Positions 28,910 to 36,720 of a stretch of DNA of 64,000 bases are shown here, one piece after another. This DNA is from Indolivaga capnocytophagoides DSM 22835 (lineage in GTDB: Bacteria; Bacteroidota; Bacteroidia; Bacteroidales; Dysgonomonadaceae), in the NCBI RefSeq assembly GCF_000426485.1, contig NZ_AUFL01000011.1, forward strand, positions 124,001-188,000. The letters run 5' to 3'. The stretch's first letter is position 1; each line of letters starts with the position of its first letter. The translations under genes and the position numbers were made by a program. The notes below the pieces were generated by a model. That model was given only the letters and a program-made list of their open reading frames with translations, made no database searches and was not told the origin of the DNA.

Positions 28910-29375
28910 TACAAACATAGTTAGTTGTGACTATACAAATACTGATCATCTGAATGCGTTAGGTGATTTAATGAATGCATACATTGCTGATAATATGGGT
29001 GGCGGTGATCCACTGAATAAGTTAAAGCAATTGAGATTAGTTGATGGCTTAAATCAACATCCAACCTCAATTGTATTATTAGCTATGTGCGAAGATATAT
29101 TTTGTGGATTATTAGTCGCATTTCAAAATTTTTCCACATTTACAGTTAGCCCTATGATTAATATTCATGATCTGATAGTATTACCGGCATATAGAGGTAA
29201 AGATATTGGATGCTTATTATTGAAGGAAATCATAAATATAGCAAACGATAAAAAATGTAGTAGAATTACATTAGAAGTTCGAAATGATAATTTGGTCGCT
29301 CAAAATTTATATAAAAAAATAGGATTTGCCGAAGCAGAGCCATCTATGTACTATTGGCGAAAGAATTTACTCTAA
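28896..29375 (+). CDS. GNAT acetyltransferase linked to nifA
   Basis: 159 residues. The acetyl-CoA site reads [14 protein letters not shown], with the usual following [10 protein letters not shown] and [10 protein letters not shown]. The start overlaps the nifA stop by 14 bases, so the two genes are translationally coupled. The substrate is unknown. The tight link to nifA suggests that it modifies a nitrogen-fixation protein or a small metabolite in the same response. Confidence 0.8.
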   Translation: MKPVNTNIVSCDYTNTDHLNALGDLMNAYIADNMGGGDPLNKLKQLRLVDGLNQHPTSIVLLAMCEDIFCGLLVAFQNFSTFTVSPMINIHDLIVLPAYRGKDIGCLLLKEIINIANDKKCSRITLEVRNDNLVAQNLYKKIGFAEAEPSMYYWRKNLL

Positions 29376-29413
29376 ATCAGATCATCATCAATCAATTTAA
29401 ATAAAAATAAAGA

Positions 29414-29860
29414 ATGAGTACAGATTTAATAATTCCGGAAAAAGATTTGTACGCTGTATTATGTACAAGTTTAGAATATGCAAACTCTTATTATTCAATG
29501 TTGGCAAAAAGCATCAATACCCCAAAGCCCCGTTTTGATAATGACTTTTTGTATAATCTGGCTATAATGAGCACCGAAAAATATTTTGTTGCGCTTCTAG
29601 CTCGTTATGATTGGAATGCTTCTCATCACATGCCATTAGCCATGTATAAAGAGGCATTAGACTTTGATTCCGAACTTCCTGAATCGATAAAACAAACAGC
29701 AATTTTTGTGGGTAAGTTTGAAGCAATCTGTTCCATTGACGGTTTCGGATATCGTACACCATCACATCAAGATCTGCAAGAAATGGTAAAGGGTATTGAA
29801 GAATTAAAGCAATGGGTTGAAAAAAGAAAAGATGAAATATCATACTTATTCAGCAAATGA
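29414..29860 (+). CDS. HEPN-like helical protein at the end of the nif cluster
   Basis: 148 residues, predicted all-helical, without signal peptide. NLAIMSTEKYFVALLARYDW, LPESIKQTAIFVGKFEAICS and LQEMVKGIEELKQWVEKRKD resemble HEPN-type helical bundles. The RNase motif R-x4-6-H is not clear, so catalytic activity is doubtful. It lies 38 bases after the GNAT gene in the same strand and is the last gene before the right-hand direct repeat. I do not recognise a named family. Confidence 0.6.
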   Translation: MSTDLIIPEKDLYAVLCTSLEYANSYYSMLAKSINTPKPRFDNDFLYNLAIMSTEKYFVALLARYDWNASHHMPLAMYKEALDFDSELPESIKQTAIFVGKFEAICSIDGFGYRTPSHQDLQEMVKGIEELKQWVEKRKDEISYLFSK

Positions 29861-30405
29861 TCAAAAATAGTTTTTCAACACTAACTTAAAAAGTACGAGA
29901 TTAAAAAAACGAAATCTTTGGACCATGTTATTGTTCGATAATCCTTTTTAGCCTAAAAATAAAAGAATAACTCACTTATATTTTACTAATCAAATCAATT
30001 CTTAAAAAGAGTGACTTAATTTGGTTTGGCATGCTCCTATTTTAATCTATAGATTTCGCCATGTAACAACTCTATAATACTTACTGTGAATTAATGGTTT
30101 GGCTACAAACTAATTTGAAGTATTTGGCTGTATTTTATTCCTTTCTGTTTTAAGTAGAGGATGGATGTAAACAAAAAACACGAATACTTATATTTCAAAT
30201 TCTTCTATCCACTGTGTTTTGGACTTTTCTTATATAAAAAGATGGAAATTAAAAATCTGAGAAAATCTCAGATTTGCTGTTCGTTGCATATTCCCTAAAA
30301 GGTAACGACTATTATTCTGTGTTTTTCTTAGATTTACTTACTTGATTTTTAGTATATAAGGCCGTTTTTGTGTATTTTTCTGTGATTTGCTATGTTTTGG
30401 ATAGG
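29861..30405. other. AT-rich non-coding stretch right of the nif cluster
   Basis: No gene found. It contains the hairpin at 30253-30275. The word GGTAACGA occurs at about 30301 and again at the start of the direct repeat at 30404, about 100 bases apart. Confidence 0.5.
30253..30275. terminator. Perfect hairpin, possible terminator of the nifA-GNAT-HEPN transcript
   Basis: AAATCTGAGA-AAA-TCTCAGATTT is a 10-bp stem with a 3-base loop. It lies ~390 bases past the last nif-linked gene, further than a normal terminator, and is followed by TGCTGTTC rather than a T run. It could instead be a boundary element. Confidence 0.45.
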
Positions 30406-30472
30406 TAACGATTTAGAAACCAGCTTGGTTCTTAGATCTGCTTAATTTCCTCACTATATAAAGAGCGACTTA
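30406..30472 (+). repeat. Right copy of ~66-bp direct repeat flanking the mod/nif island
   Basis: Starts TAACGATTTAGAAACCAG and ends AAAGAGCGACTTA, in the same orientation as 11190-11255. Here the short frame can be read as M-F-W-I-G-N-D-L-E-T-S-L-V-L-R-S-A-stop. The two copies enclose 19.2 kb. Confidence 0.75.
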
Positions 30473-30630
30473 CGAATGTAAAGATAAAAAATATCGGAGT
30501 ATAATAAGCCTTTTTTAGACTTTTGTATTCCTCTAAAAAAATAACTAATACCTGTATTTAATATAAGTGAATTGTCTAGACAATAAGTATTTAGGGAGAC
30601 TATCTCCTTTTCAACGAATAGACTGTTGCT

Positions 30631-30864
30631 GTGCTATTAAATAAGGCGATTTCTTATCATACCCTACTAAAGAATGCAGAAAAGGAAGAAATCGGAGTAA
30701 ATAATAATTTTATATTCGTTAAATCTGAACATAGATATTTCAAAATACATTATGATGACATTTTATTCATAGAGGGATTAAAGGTGCATGTAATTATTCA
30801 TACAAGTGACAAGCGTATCATAACAAAAATGTATATCCGAACTGTATTGGATCTGCTTCCCTGA
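30631..30864 (+). pseudogene. LytTR response-regulator fragment
   Basis: A 77-codon frame (GTG start) carries F-I-F-V-K-S-E-H-R-Y-F-K-I-H-Y-D-D-I-L-F-I-E-G and I-I-H-T-S-D-K-R-I-I-T-K-M, the middle of a LytTR DNA-binding domain. The receiver domain is missing and the frame ends at L-D-L-L-P where intact proteins continue with P-x-x-F-x-R-V-H. It is debris of a LytR/AlgR-type regulator just outside the right repeat. Confidence 0.75.
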
Positions 30865-31028
30865 AAGAATTCTTTTGAGCTAACAAATCGTATATAGTCA
30901 ATCTTGATAAAATTAATTCTTTTAACAATAACAATGTCTACATCTTTAAGACTATAGAATAAATTTCTCTAAGTTTAGAATTTTCAAACAATTTAGACAA
31001 CAATGATTTTATGTCTTGGATAGAAAAG

Positions 31029-31796
31029 TTAAAATTTTTTGTTATAGTTATGCGTTTTTTTACCAATAAAAAACACATAACTATAATACTCTCCGTACTT
31101 CTCAAACAAATTTATCTCGAGATCAATACCTTTAATAAAATTGAGTACTTCGTTATTAGTCTGATATTTTTCAGACAATCTTTCCAATTCTATATCTATA
31201 GGACAAAAATAGTTCCACCAACAAGAATCAGGCATTATATGATGAGAGACAGGAACTAAATCAGAATCAAACATGTCATTAATTCTATTATACAAATAAT
31301 CAATTTCCATATTATTGTTTTGAAAAAAAGCAGCAACCTCCTCAGGAATATATGAAGTATTCCAGCAGTAAGCACATAAAACAATATAACCATTCTCCCG
31401 TATAAATTGGCTCCAATCAATCAATGCTTCTTTATAACTTATACTTGAAGGTAATAGCTCTGACCATATTAAATCCAATTCATTACTTTTCAAATGAATC
31501 TGATCCAATGGATAGTGTATCGGATGAATATATTTATCTAATTTTTGAAGATTCAGTTCCTTTTTGAAATTATTAATATATTCTTTACGATGATCTATTG
31601 AGATAATTCTTGCTTTAGTGAACTCATAAAGTTCTACACTTTGGTATCCATGGCCACAACCTATATTTGCTATTTTTTTTATATTATGAATATCATCTAT
31701 TGAATTAATTACCTTTTTTGTCATAGAATAACTTCGAGGAGCTAAACCTTCCAGTTCGTATATAAATTCAGAAATTAATATATCTGGTAAATTCAT
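31029..31796 (-). CDS. SAM-dependent methyltransferase
   Basis: 255 residues. I-A-N-I-G-C-G-H-G-Y-Q is motif I, R-I-I-S-I-D-H-R gives the acidic residue after strand 2, and L-D-L-I-W-S-E motif II/post-I. The substrate cannot be read from sequence. Divergent from the Crp/Fnr-type gene at 31911 with a 114-base shared promoter region, so that regulator may control it. The base composition is strikingly AT-rich. Confidence 0.8.
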   Translation of the reverse strand: MNLPDILISEFIYELEGLAPRSYSMTKKVINSIDDIHNIKKIANIGCGHGYQSVELYEFTKARIISIDHRKEYINNFKKELNLQKLDKYIHPIHYPLDQIHLKSNELDLIWSELLPSSISYKEALIDWSQFIRENGYIVLCAYCWNTSYIPEEVAAFFQNNNMEIDYLYNRINDMFDSDLVPVSHHIMPDSCWWNYFCPIDIELERLSEKYQTNNEVLNFIKGIDLEINLFEKYGEYYSYVFFIGKKTHNYNKKF

Positions 31797-31910
31797 GATC
31801 TTTTTAGATTCAAATATATAGTTATAGCAGGCTTTCTGAAATGATCTTGATCAATTTGGAAAAAGCCAATAATTTAAGTTTACTTTTGTGAATCTTTAAT
31901 GTTTACGTGT

Positions 31911-32480
31911 ATGAATAACATACCCAACTTGCTTGCAAGAAAATACAATGTTTATTTATCTGATAAATCAATTCAGAAGTTGAATCAAGCGCTAATTTCT
32001 GTATCGTACGATGAGGATGAAATTATAATTAGTATGAATCAGGTATGTAGGGATATATACATTATAGAAAAGGGTATAGTTCGACAGTTCTACTATAAGG
32101 AAGGACGGGATATTTCAGAACATTTCTCATGCGAAGGAGACATTTTCTTTTGTACGGAAAGTTTATTTCTACAAAAGCCGACTACTTTATTAGTTCAATC
32201 AATCGAACCGTCAGTTATACACAAATTAAATTATAAAAAATTCGAACATCTATGCGACCAATACACCGATATAAATCAATTATATAGGCGATTTGTTGAA
32301 CAGGATCTTATTGAAACCCAGAAAAAAGCAGACTCATGGAGGTTTGAGAACGCAAGAGACCGTTATGTGCAATTTTGTGCTAATTATCCGCAAGTTGCAA
32401 GCAGAGCCTCCATCGCTCATATTGCGAGTTATCTGTTAATGACTCCCGAAACTCTGAGCAGAATCCGAAGTCGTAAGTAG
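31911..32480 (+). CDS. Crp/Fnr-family transcription regulator
   Basis: 189 residues from ATG 31911; an ATG 12 bases upstream is also possible. The cyclic-nucleotide-binding barrel (about 15-115: D-I-Y-I-I-E-K-G-I-V-R, then D-I-S-E-H-F-S-C-E-G-D) is followed by a C-terminal helix-turn-helix (S-I-A-H-I-A-S-Y-L-L-M-T-P-E-T-L-S-R-I-R). This is the usual Bacteroidota form, with no FNR cysteines. Ligand unknown. Confidence 0.85.
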   Translation: MNNIPNLLARKYNVYLSDKSIQKLNQALISVSYDEDEIIISMNQVCRDIYIIEKGIVRQFYYKEGRDISEHFSCEGDIFFCTESLFLQKPTTLLVQSIEPSVIHKLNYKKFEHLCDQYTDINQLYRRFVEQDLIETQKKADSWRFENARDRYVQFCANYPQVASRASIAHIASYLLMTPETLSRIRSRK

Positions 32481-32842
32481 ATTCAATGACTTACTATTTT
32501 TATTTATTATAAGAATAGTATATTAAAAAGAATAATGATATGAAAATTTTTATTGGTAATACTCTGAATTAGCTTTATAAAGGGTAAAGATAAAATAAGG
32601 TCACTCTTAATAATTTTGCTTTTGATAATGTAACACACATCTTAGTCATTTGAATATAAAAAAAACTCTGACGGTAATTTCTTGGGCATATTTATTTAAG
32701 TACCATTCATTCCTTAAATCGATTCAAACACATACCTATATTTCAGAGGTCATTTTAGTCGGTTGAGTCAAAAAAATCATTTAAATGAATTAGTGTCATA
32801 ATATCTTTGACATTATATATTATATAAATGAATAATTGATCG
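32481..32842. other. AT-rich spacer
   Basis: No gene, hairpin or clear promoter recognised in these 362 bases. Confidence 0.4.
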
Positions 32843-33345
32843 ATGTATAAGTTATGTATGTGCCTTACTATCTTGTTTTTTATTTTTGAACCAACAAAGT
32901 CACAAGAAATAATAAAAGAAAGCCTTGATAGTATAAATGAATCTATTCGACAAACTCCTTTTTTTGTACACAAACAATGGGAGACTAGCGAAGAGGAAAT
33001 TATAAAGTTTACAGACTCCCAGCCTGCGTTTGGAGTGTATAAAGATAATTTTTTTTGCAACAGGTTTTCCTTTAAATAAAACTCTAAATAGACAAACTTC
33101 AGATGTTCTTTTTCAAATAAGTATTCGTCATCGGCTGACACGCAGCCATCTTCCATTTCATTCATTCTTATACTTAACTTATACTCAAAAATCATTTTGG
33201 GACATCTATGCCCAGTCTGCACTATTCAGAGATAACAATTATAACCCGGGTATAGGATTGGGGCGATACATTGTGCATGACAATAAACTCTATGGAATAA
33301 CATTTCTTCAGATAGAGCATGAGTCTTATGTCTTCGGAACTTTGG
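32843..33345 (+). pseudogene. pldA: Phospholipase A1 (pldA) remnant with T-tract frameshift
   Basis: The first frame has a signal peptide (LCMCLTILFFIFEPTKSQ) and PFFVHKQWETSEEE, then runs to a stop at 33077-33079. The continuation lies in the next frame: F-F-A-T-G-F-P-L-N-K-T, then FWDIYAQSALFRDNNYNPGI and F-L-Q-I-E-H-E-S. That resembles outer-membrane phospholipase A with its R-D-x-N-Y-x-P and the H-E-S active-site region. The frames switch at the tract of eight T at about 33048-33056, so one T was probably added. The gene stops at about 33345, just past the catalytic H-x-S, and joins a fragment of another gene. Confidence 0.75.
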
Positions 33346-33389
33346 GTAAATTTTATATGCGGAACTTTGTCTGGAGGTTTGCTTACAAG

Positions 33390-33560
33390 TCTAAAGGATG
33401 ATAACTTCTGTAATTCATTTAATACCATTTGAGTATGGATCGCAACATTTCCTTCGGCATGATGAATTTTATGCTGCTCAATAAATTGCATATCTGCTAC
33501 CCATGAGAATTGTTTTTCAAGGGATGCCCAATCTTTATTTTCAGCTAGTTGCCAGATCAT
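33390..33560 (-). pseudogene. HD-domain protein N-terminal fragment (end of RNA-repair operon)
   Basis: Frame starting M-I-W-Q-L-A-E-N-K-D-W and continuing FSWVADMQFIEQHKIHHAEG, then NVAIHTQMVLNELQKL, matches the start of HD-fold phosphohydrolases (some fused to a AAA/kinase part) found beside bacterial RNA ligases. Only about 55 residues survive; the H-D core would come next, but sequence beyond ~33390 is unrelated and merges with the pldA remnant. The start overlaps the ligase stop as ATGA, so it was the next gene of that operon. Confidence 0.6.
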
Positions 33561-34270
33561 AATTCATTCTCTTTTCTATACTTGGTTTCCCAAAGTAGAT
33601 TTGCCCGTTTCCAGCTACGAGTCCAATGTTCATCGGTTTTTACATGTCCTTTGCGGACATACTTGAACACATTATGCATAAAATCGCCAACCGGATATTC
33701 TTCAATATTTCGGGCGACAACGCCTTCACGAGTACAGTTTTCACCTGTAAATGGATTGAGCGAGCCAAAAACACTTTCTTCTTGTGCCCAACTTTCTATT
33801 TCAATTTGTAATGCTTCTTTTGTTAAATCTTTTGTTGGTTCGATAGCTAATTCGGGAACGGTTGGTAAATCAAACATCGCTGCATAAAACTTGACCTCTT
33901 CCCATGATAGTCATTTATCCATTTGGCGTACGGCAAAAATAAAATAATATTCATCAATACGTTTGTATTCAATAGAATGGACTGCGTACAGATTTTCTCC
34001 AAAGAGTTCTATATTTCCCAAGTCATTTTTCATCAGTTCGCAACGTTCCCGCAATTGGATTGTCCAAGGTGACGTGGTCGGTGCAGCATGTGAGCGGGCA
34101 AATACTCCGTACTGGTTGAGGCAGTTATTTTCTCCATCCAGTTTTTCAGTATGTAGAAGGGTTTCTATTTTTTGAATATCTTCCCAATAAGTATGATTGA
34201 ATCGGTCATCGCTTGTCGTTCCCGGAGAAAACGAATAGTGATAGGTGCGACCATATTTTTGTGATAACAT
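33557..34270 (-). pseudogene. ATP-dependent RNA ligase with internal TGA
   Basis: 237 codons of a nucleotidyltransferase-type RNA ligase. The adenylation motif is T-E-K-L-D-G-E-N at about residue 43 (K is nucleophilic). F-A-R-S-H-A-A-P is motif Ia/III-like, and E-G-V-V-A-R (motif IV) lies near residue 175. The frame is interrupted at codon 120 by TGA (33911-33913) within Q-M-D-K-stop-L-S-W-E-E-V-K-F-Y-A-A-M-F-D. No other frame change is needed. One base change from TGG would restore tryptophan. The gene's own stop is also TGA, which argues against genome-wide reading of TGA as tryptophan. A sequencing error cannot be excluded. Confidence 0.8.
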
Positions 34271-34346
34271 AATTGTAATTGTTTAATTTATAAATATATG
34301 AATTTCTCATCCAACGGATATATCAATCTGTCAGACTTCTTAAAAC

Positions 34347-34361
34347 AGGGGTGATACCCCT
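34347..34361. repeat. Short palindrome between the membrane gene and the ligase
   Basis: AGGGGT-GAT-ACCCCT is a perfect 6-bp inverted repeat. The duplicated copy of the membrane gene at 222-650 stays similar up to this point and then diverges, so the palindrome marks a breakpoint. It may also act as a weak terminator in the 130-base gap of the operon. Confidence 0.6.
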
Positions 34362-34400
34362 TATGAAATAAACAATTACATGACTTCTCGTTTTTTAAGG

Positions 34401-34871
34401 CTATGAGTTATACTCTACGACTTCTGATACAATGTCTTTTTCGAAACTTATTTTTAACCAATCTGGGTCTATTCCAATAATCTGAGGTTTGAACCCTATA
34501 TAATATATAAGTGCATTTTTTTCTACACAATCCGGTTCTCCTAAATATTCTTTTACTTCTTCTTTTGTTTTTCCTTTTAATAATTTATCCTTCTTTAAAC
34601 TAGTTGAATATTCGTATCGTATTTCTCTATTATTAAGCCAAATTTCTCTGTCAAAATTTCGGTCAGGATAATAACTCATAGTAAAAATTACGCATAATAC
34701 TATGATAAGATATACTATTGGAGCTGTTATTATGGATGCAATTATACTATATAGAGATAGTCTTTGTACTTTCAGCTTTTTTAATACCCATTTCCAAATG
34801 AAAAATAATACTACCATTAATAGTAGTACAATTATATATACTTCAATGCTAATACCAAATGGTTGAAACAT
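34401..34871 (-). CDS. Small inner-membrane protein with BamE-like tail
   Basis: 156 residues. Two membrane segments (about 10-28 and 40-68) precede a periplasmic-type tail with K-T-K-E-E-V-K-E-Y-L-G-E-P-D and Y-Y-I-G-F-K-P, resembling SmpA/OmlA folds. It starts 33 bases after kptA in the same strand. A shortened duplicate lies at 222-650. Its presence in an RNA-repair operon is unexplained; it could be a passenger gene. Confidence 0.6.
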   Translation of the reverse strand: MFQPFGISIEVYIIVLLLMVVLFFIWKWVLKKLKVQRLSLYSIIASIITAPIVYLIIVLCVIFTMSYYPDRNFDREIWLNNREIRYEYSTSLKKDKLLKGKTKEEVKEYLGEPDCVEKNALIYYIGFKPQIIGIDPDWLKISFEKDIVSEVVEYNS

Positions 34872-34904
34872 ACTGATATAATTTATTTTTGATAAATATA
34901 TAAC

Positions 34905-35447
34905 TTATTTTGATATATATTTCACATCCACATAATCAGTCAGCCATACACCATTATCCGATTGATAAAAAAGAATACCATCCTTTTGCATTTTACCCGT
35001 CATGATAGTCAGTATAACAACTTTACCATGCCTTGCACCAACTTTGGTTGCAGTTTCCTTATCCTTACTCAGATGAACGTGCTGGCGACTGCCTTTTACA
35101 ATACCTTGTTCCATAATGGAAGATAGAAAACGGGTTGCTGTTCCGTGGTATAGAAATTCAGGAGGCTCGACCGGCGATAGCGCAAGGTCGATATTGATTG
35201 AATGCCCCTGATTGGCTCTTATCTTATTTCGTTTCTCATTGAACGAATAACGTTGCTTGTCATTTGTTTCTACGATTTCGATAAGTTCTTCCTCCGAAAA
35301 ATGGAAACGGTGTTTTTTACATTTTTCAATAAGTTCCTTTACATTAGCCCAACCGTTTTCGTCAAGCTCCAATCCTATTTTATCCGGATCGTGCCTGAGC
35401 ACAAGGCTCAGGAATTTACCGATCCGCTTTTTATCTTGTTCTGTCAT
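34905..35447 (-). CDS. kptA: RNA 2'-phosphotransferase KptA/Tpt1
   Basis: 180 residues. K-F-L-S-L-V-L-R-H-D-P (with the essential R-H), L-Y-H-G-T-A (H and G of the NAD site), and H-V-H-L-S (R/H residues) are all present. The enzyme removes the 2'-phosphate left at RNA splice junctions, using NAD and releasing ADP-ribose 1''-2''-cyclic phosphate. It lies 15 bases after the HEXXH gene. Together with RtcB, PrfH and an RNA ligase this is an RNA-repair set. Confidence 0.93.
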   Translation of the reverse strand: MTEQDKKRIGKFLSLVLRHDPDKIGLELDENGWANVKELIEKCKKHRFHFSEEELIEIVETNDKQRYSFNEKRNKIRANQGHSINIDLALSPVEPPEFLYHGTATRFLSSIMEQGIVKGSRQHVHLSKDKETATKVGARHGKVVILTIMTGKMQKDGILFYQSDNGVWLTDYVDVKYISK

Positions 35448-35462
35448 TTTAGTCTTTATTAT

Positions 35463-36053
35463 TTAGAAGGAGAAGTATTCGAAATACTTGTTCCATATTA
35501 TTTCTTCGTACTTGAAAGCATAGCTTTCCGCATAATTTTCACCTCTGGCTATCCTTCTTGATTTGGTATTTATCCTGTCATGATGATGTCCCAGCTCATG
35601 AAGAAAAATATGTAAAAGCAGATATGCTTTAATCTGATTTTCAGTAAAATCACATATTACATAATCTTTCTTTACCTGGCTCTTAACCCCCAATCGGTCA
35701 AATATGCTTTTATGAGCTTTGAAATACCCTAAGCTATATTCTTTTCTCATTTCTTTCTCCCATGCACATATAGCAATTACTCCATTCTGATACCAACCAT
35801 CTGTATAGTAATCACCACTTGCTAATAATACTGCATCAAACATAACATCAATTTCTTCCCTATTAGGTAATATCTCCAAAAATTGTTTTATATCCCTTTT
35901 CTTTAAGAAGTGTTTATATCCTTTTCCCGGATTTTCTATATCAATTTGAATTTCATCCTGACTAGTATTCCAATAATTAGAAGTTTCTATATTTCGATTT
36001 TTATTGCTTACTCTTCCATTCTTTATTTTTGTTGCTGTTCGTCTCGTAAACAT
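35463..36053 (-). CDS. HEXXH-motif (metallopeptidase-like) protein
   Basis: 196 residues. H-I-F-L-H-E-L-G-H-H-H-D-R contains the zinc motif H-E-L-G-H, and G-E-N-Y-A-E-S-Y-A lies ~20 residues later with a likely third ligand, as in gluzincin-like enzymes. No signal peptide, so it is cytoplasmic. It lies between prfH (11-base gap) and kptA (15-base gap), so it is a member of the operon. The substrate is unknown. A protease of this kind near RNA repair genes could process a damage sensor or toxin; that is a guess. Confidence 0.65.
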   Translation of the reverse strand: MFTRRTATKIKNGRVSNKNRNIETSNYWNTSQDEIQIDIENPGKGYKHFLKKRDIKQFLEILPNREEIDVMFDAVLLASGDYYTDGWYQNGVIAICAWEKEMRKEYSLGYFKAHKSIFDRLGVKSQVKKDYVICDFTENQIKAYLLLHIFLHELGHHHDRINTKSRRIARGENYAESYAFKYEEIIWNKYFEYFSF

Positions 36054-36064
36054 AATTTTCTTTT

Positions 36065-36688
36065 TTAGTTCAACGATTCCTGTATTACTTTCACAGGATT
36101 TCCTCTGTCCAGATTGTTATGGTTATCCCAATTATCCTGTGCTTGTTGCATGGTCTGTTCTTGGTTCCAAGTCGAGAGTTTAATTAATAGCCGTTCGGTA
36201 GCCAACTTTTTATTCTGTAATTGTGACCGCTGATCAGATGCTGTTACACTCATTCCCGACGGAGCATGAGTAGCTCTCACTGCCGATTCGGTTTTATTGA
36301 CATGCTGACCGCCGGGACCAGAAGATCGTAATGTTTGATAGGTGATATATTTCGGATCTATTTCACTCAGTTCTGTCGGAGTAAAAGAATTTACCCCTAC
36401 GAACCAGTTCTTTCGTTTATGATAGATACGATAAGGGCTTTGTGTTATCCATTGAATAGTCCCTTCCCATTCATCCACTATTTCATCTACCTTACTGCCT
36501 TCAAGAAATACAATTGCTGAAAACAGCGTGCGATTCATATCTCCTTCCTCCCGTTCAATGACCTCAGCTATTAATCCCAGCTTTCGGGCTTGTATCAGTA
36601 TCTTCTCCAATACCAATGCTACCACACGGCAACATTCAGCAGGGCCACGTCCGGAAGTTATTTGTAAATATATTTTATTATTATTCAT
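36065..36688 (-). CDS. prfH: Peptide chain release factor homolog PrfH
   Basis: 207 residues. It starts with L-Q-I-T-S-G-R-G-P-A-E-C-C, as PrfH proteins do, and carries the G-P-G-G-Q-H-V-N-K-T peptidyl-hydrolysis motif near residue 125, with S-A-V-R-A-T-H following. It lacks the stop-codon-reading part of RF1/RF2. In other bacteria PrfH and its partner RtcB rescue and repair ribosomes whose 16S rRNA has been cut at the decoding centre. Here it starts 31 bases after rtcB on the same strand. Confidence 0.93.
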   Translation of the reverse strand: MNNNKIYLQITSGRGPAECCRVVALVLEKILIQARKLGLIAEVIEREEGDMNRTLFSAIVFLEGSKVDEIVDEWEGTIQWITQSPYRIYHKRKNWFVGVNSFTPTELSEIDPKYITYQTLRSSGPGGQHVNKTESAVRATHAPSGMSVTASDQRSQLQNKKLATERLLIKLSTWNQEQTMQQAQDNWDNHNNLDRGNPVKVIQESLN

Positions 36689-36705
36689 CTAGTTTGTTTA
36701 ATAAA

Positions 36706-36720
36706 AGGGTCTGCGACCCT
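36706..36720. repeat. Palindrome at the rtcB stop codon
   Basis: AGGGTCTGCGACCCT is a near-perfect palindrome that lies between rtcB and prfH and touches the rtcB stop. It belongs to the same GGTCT-type set seen at 22934 and 59857. Possible effects include transcript pausing or end protection. Confidence 0.55.

Noticed and set aside
33911-33913. Genome-wide recoding of TGA as tryptophan
   Set aside because: The ligase frame and many other genes end in TGA, with TGG used for tryptophan throughout.
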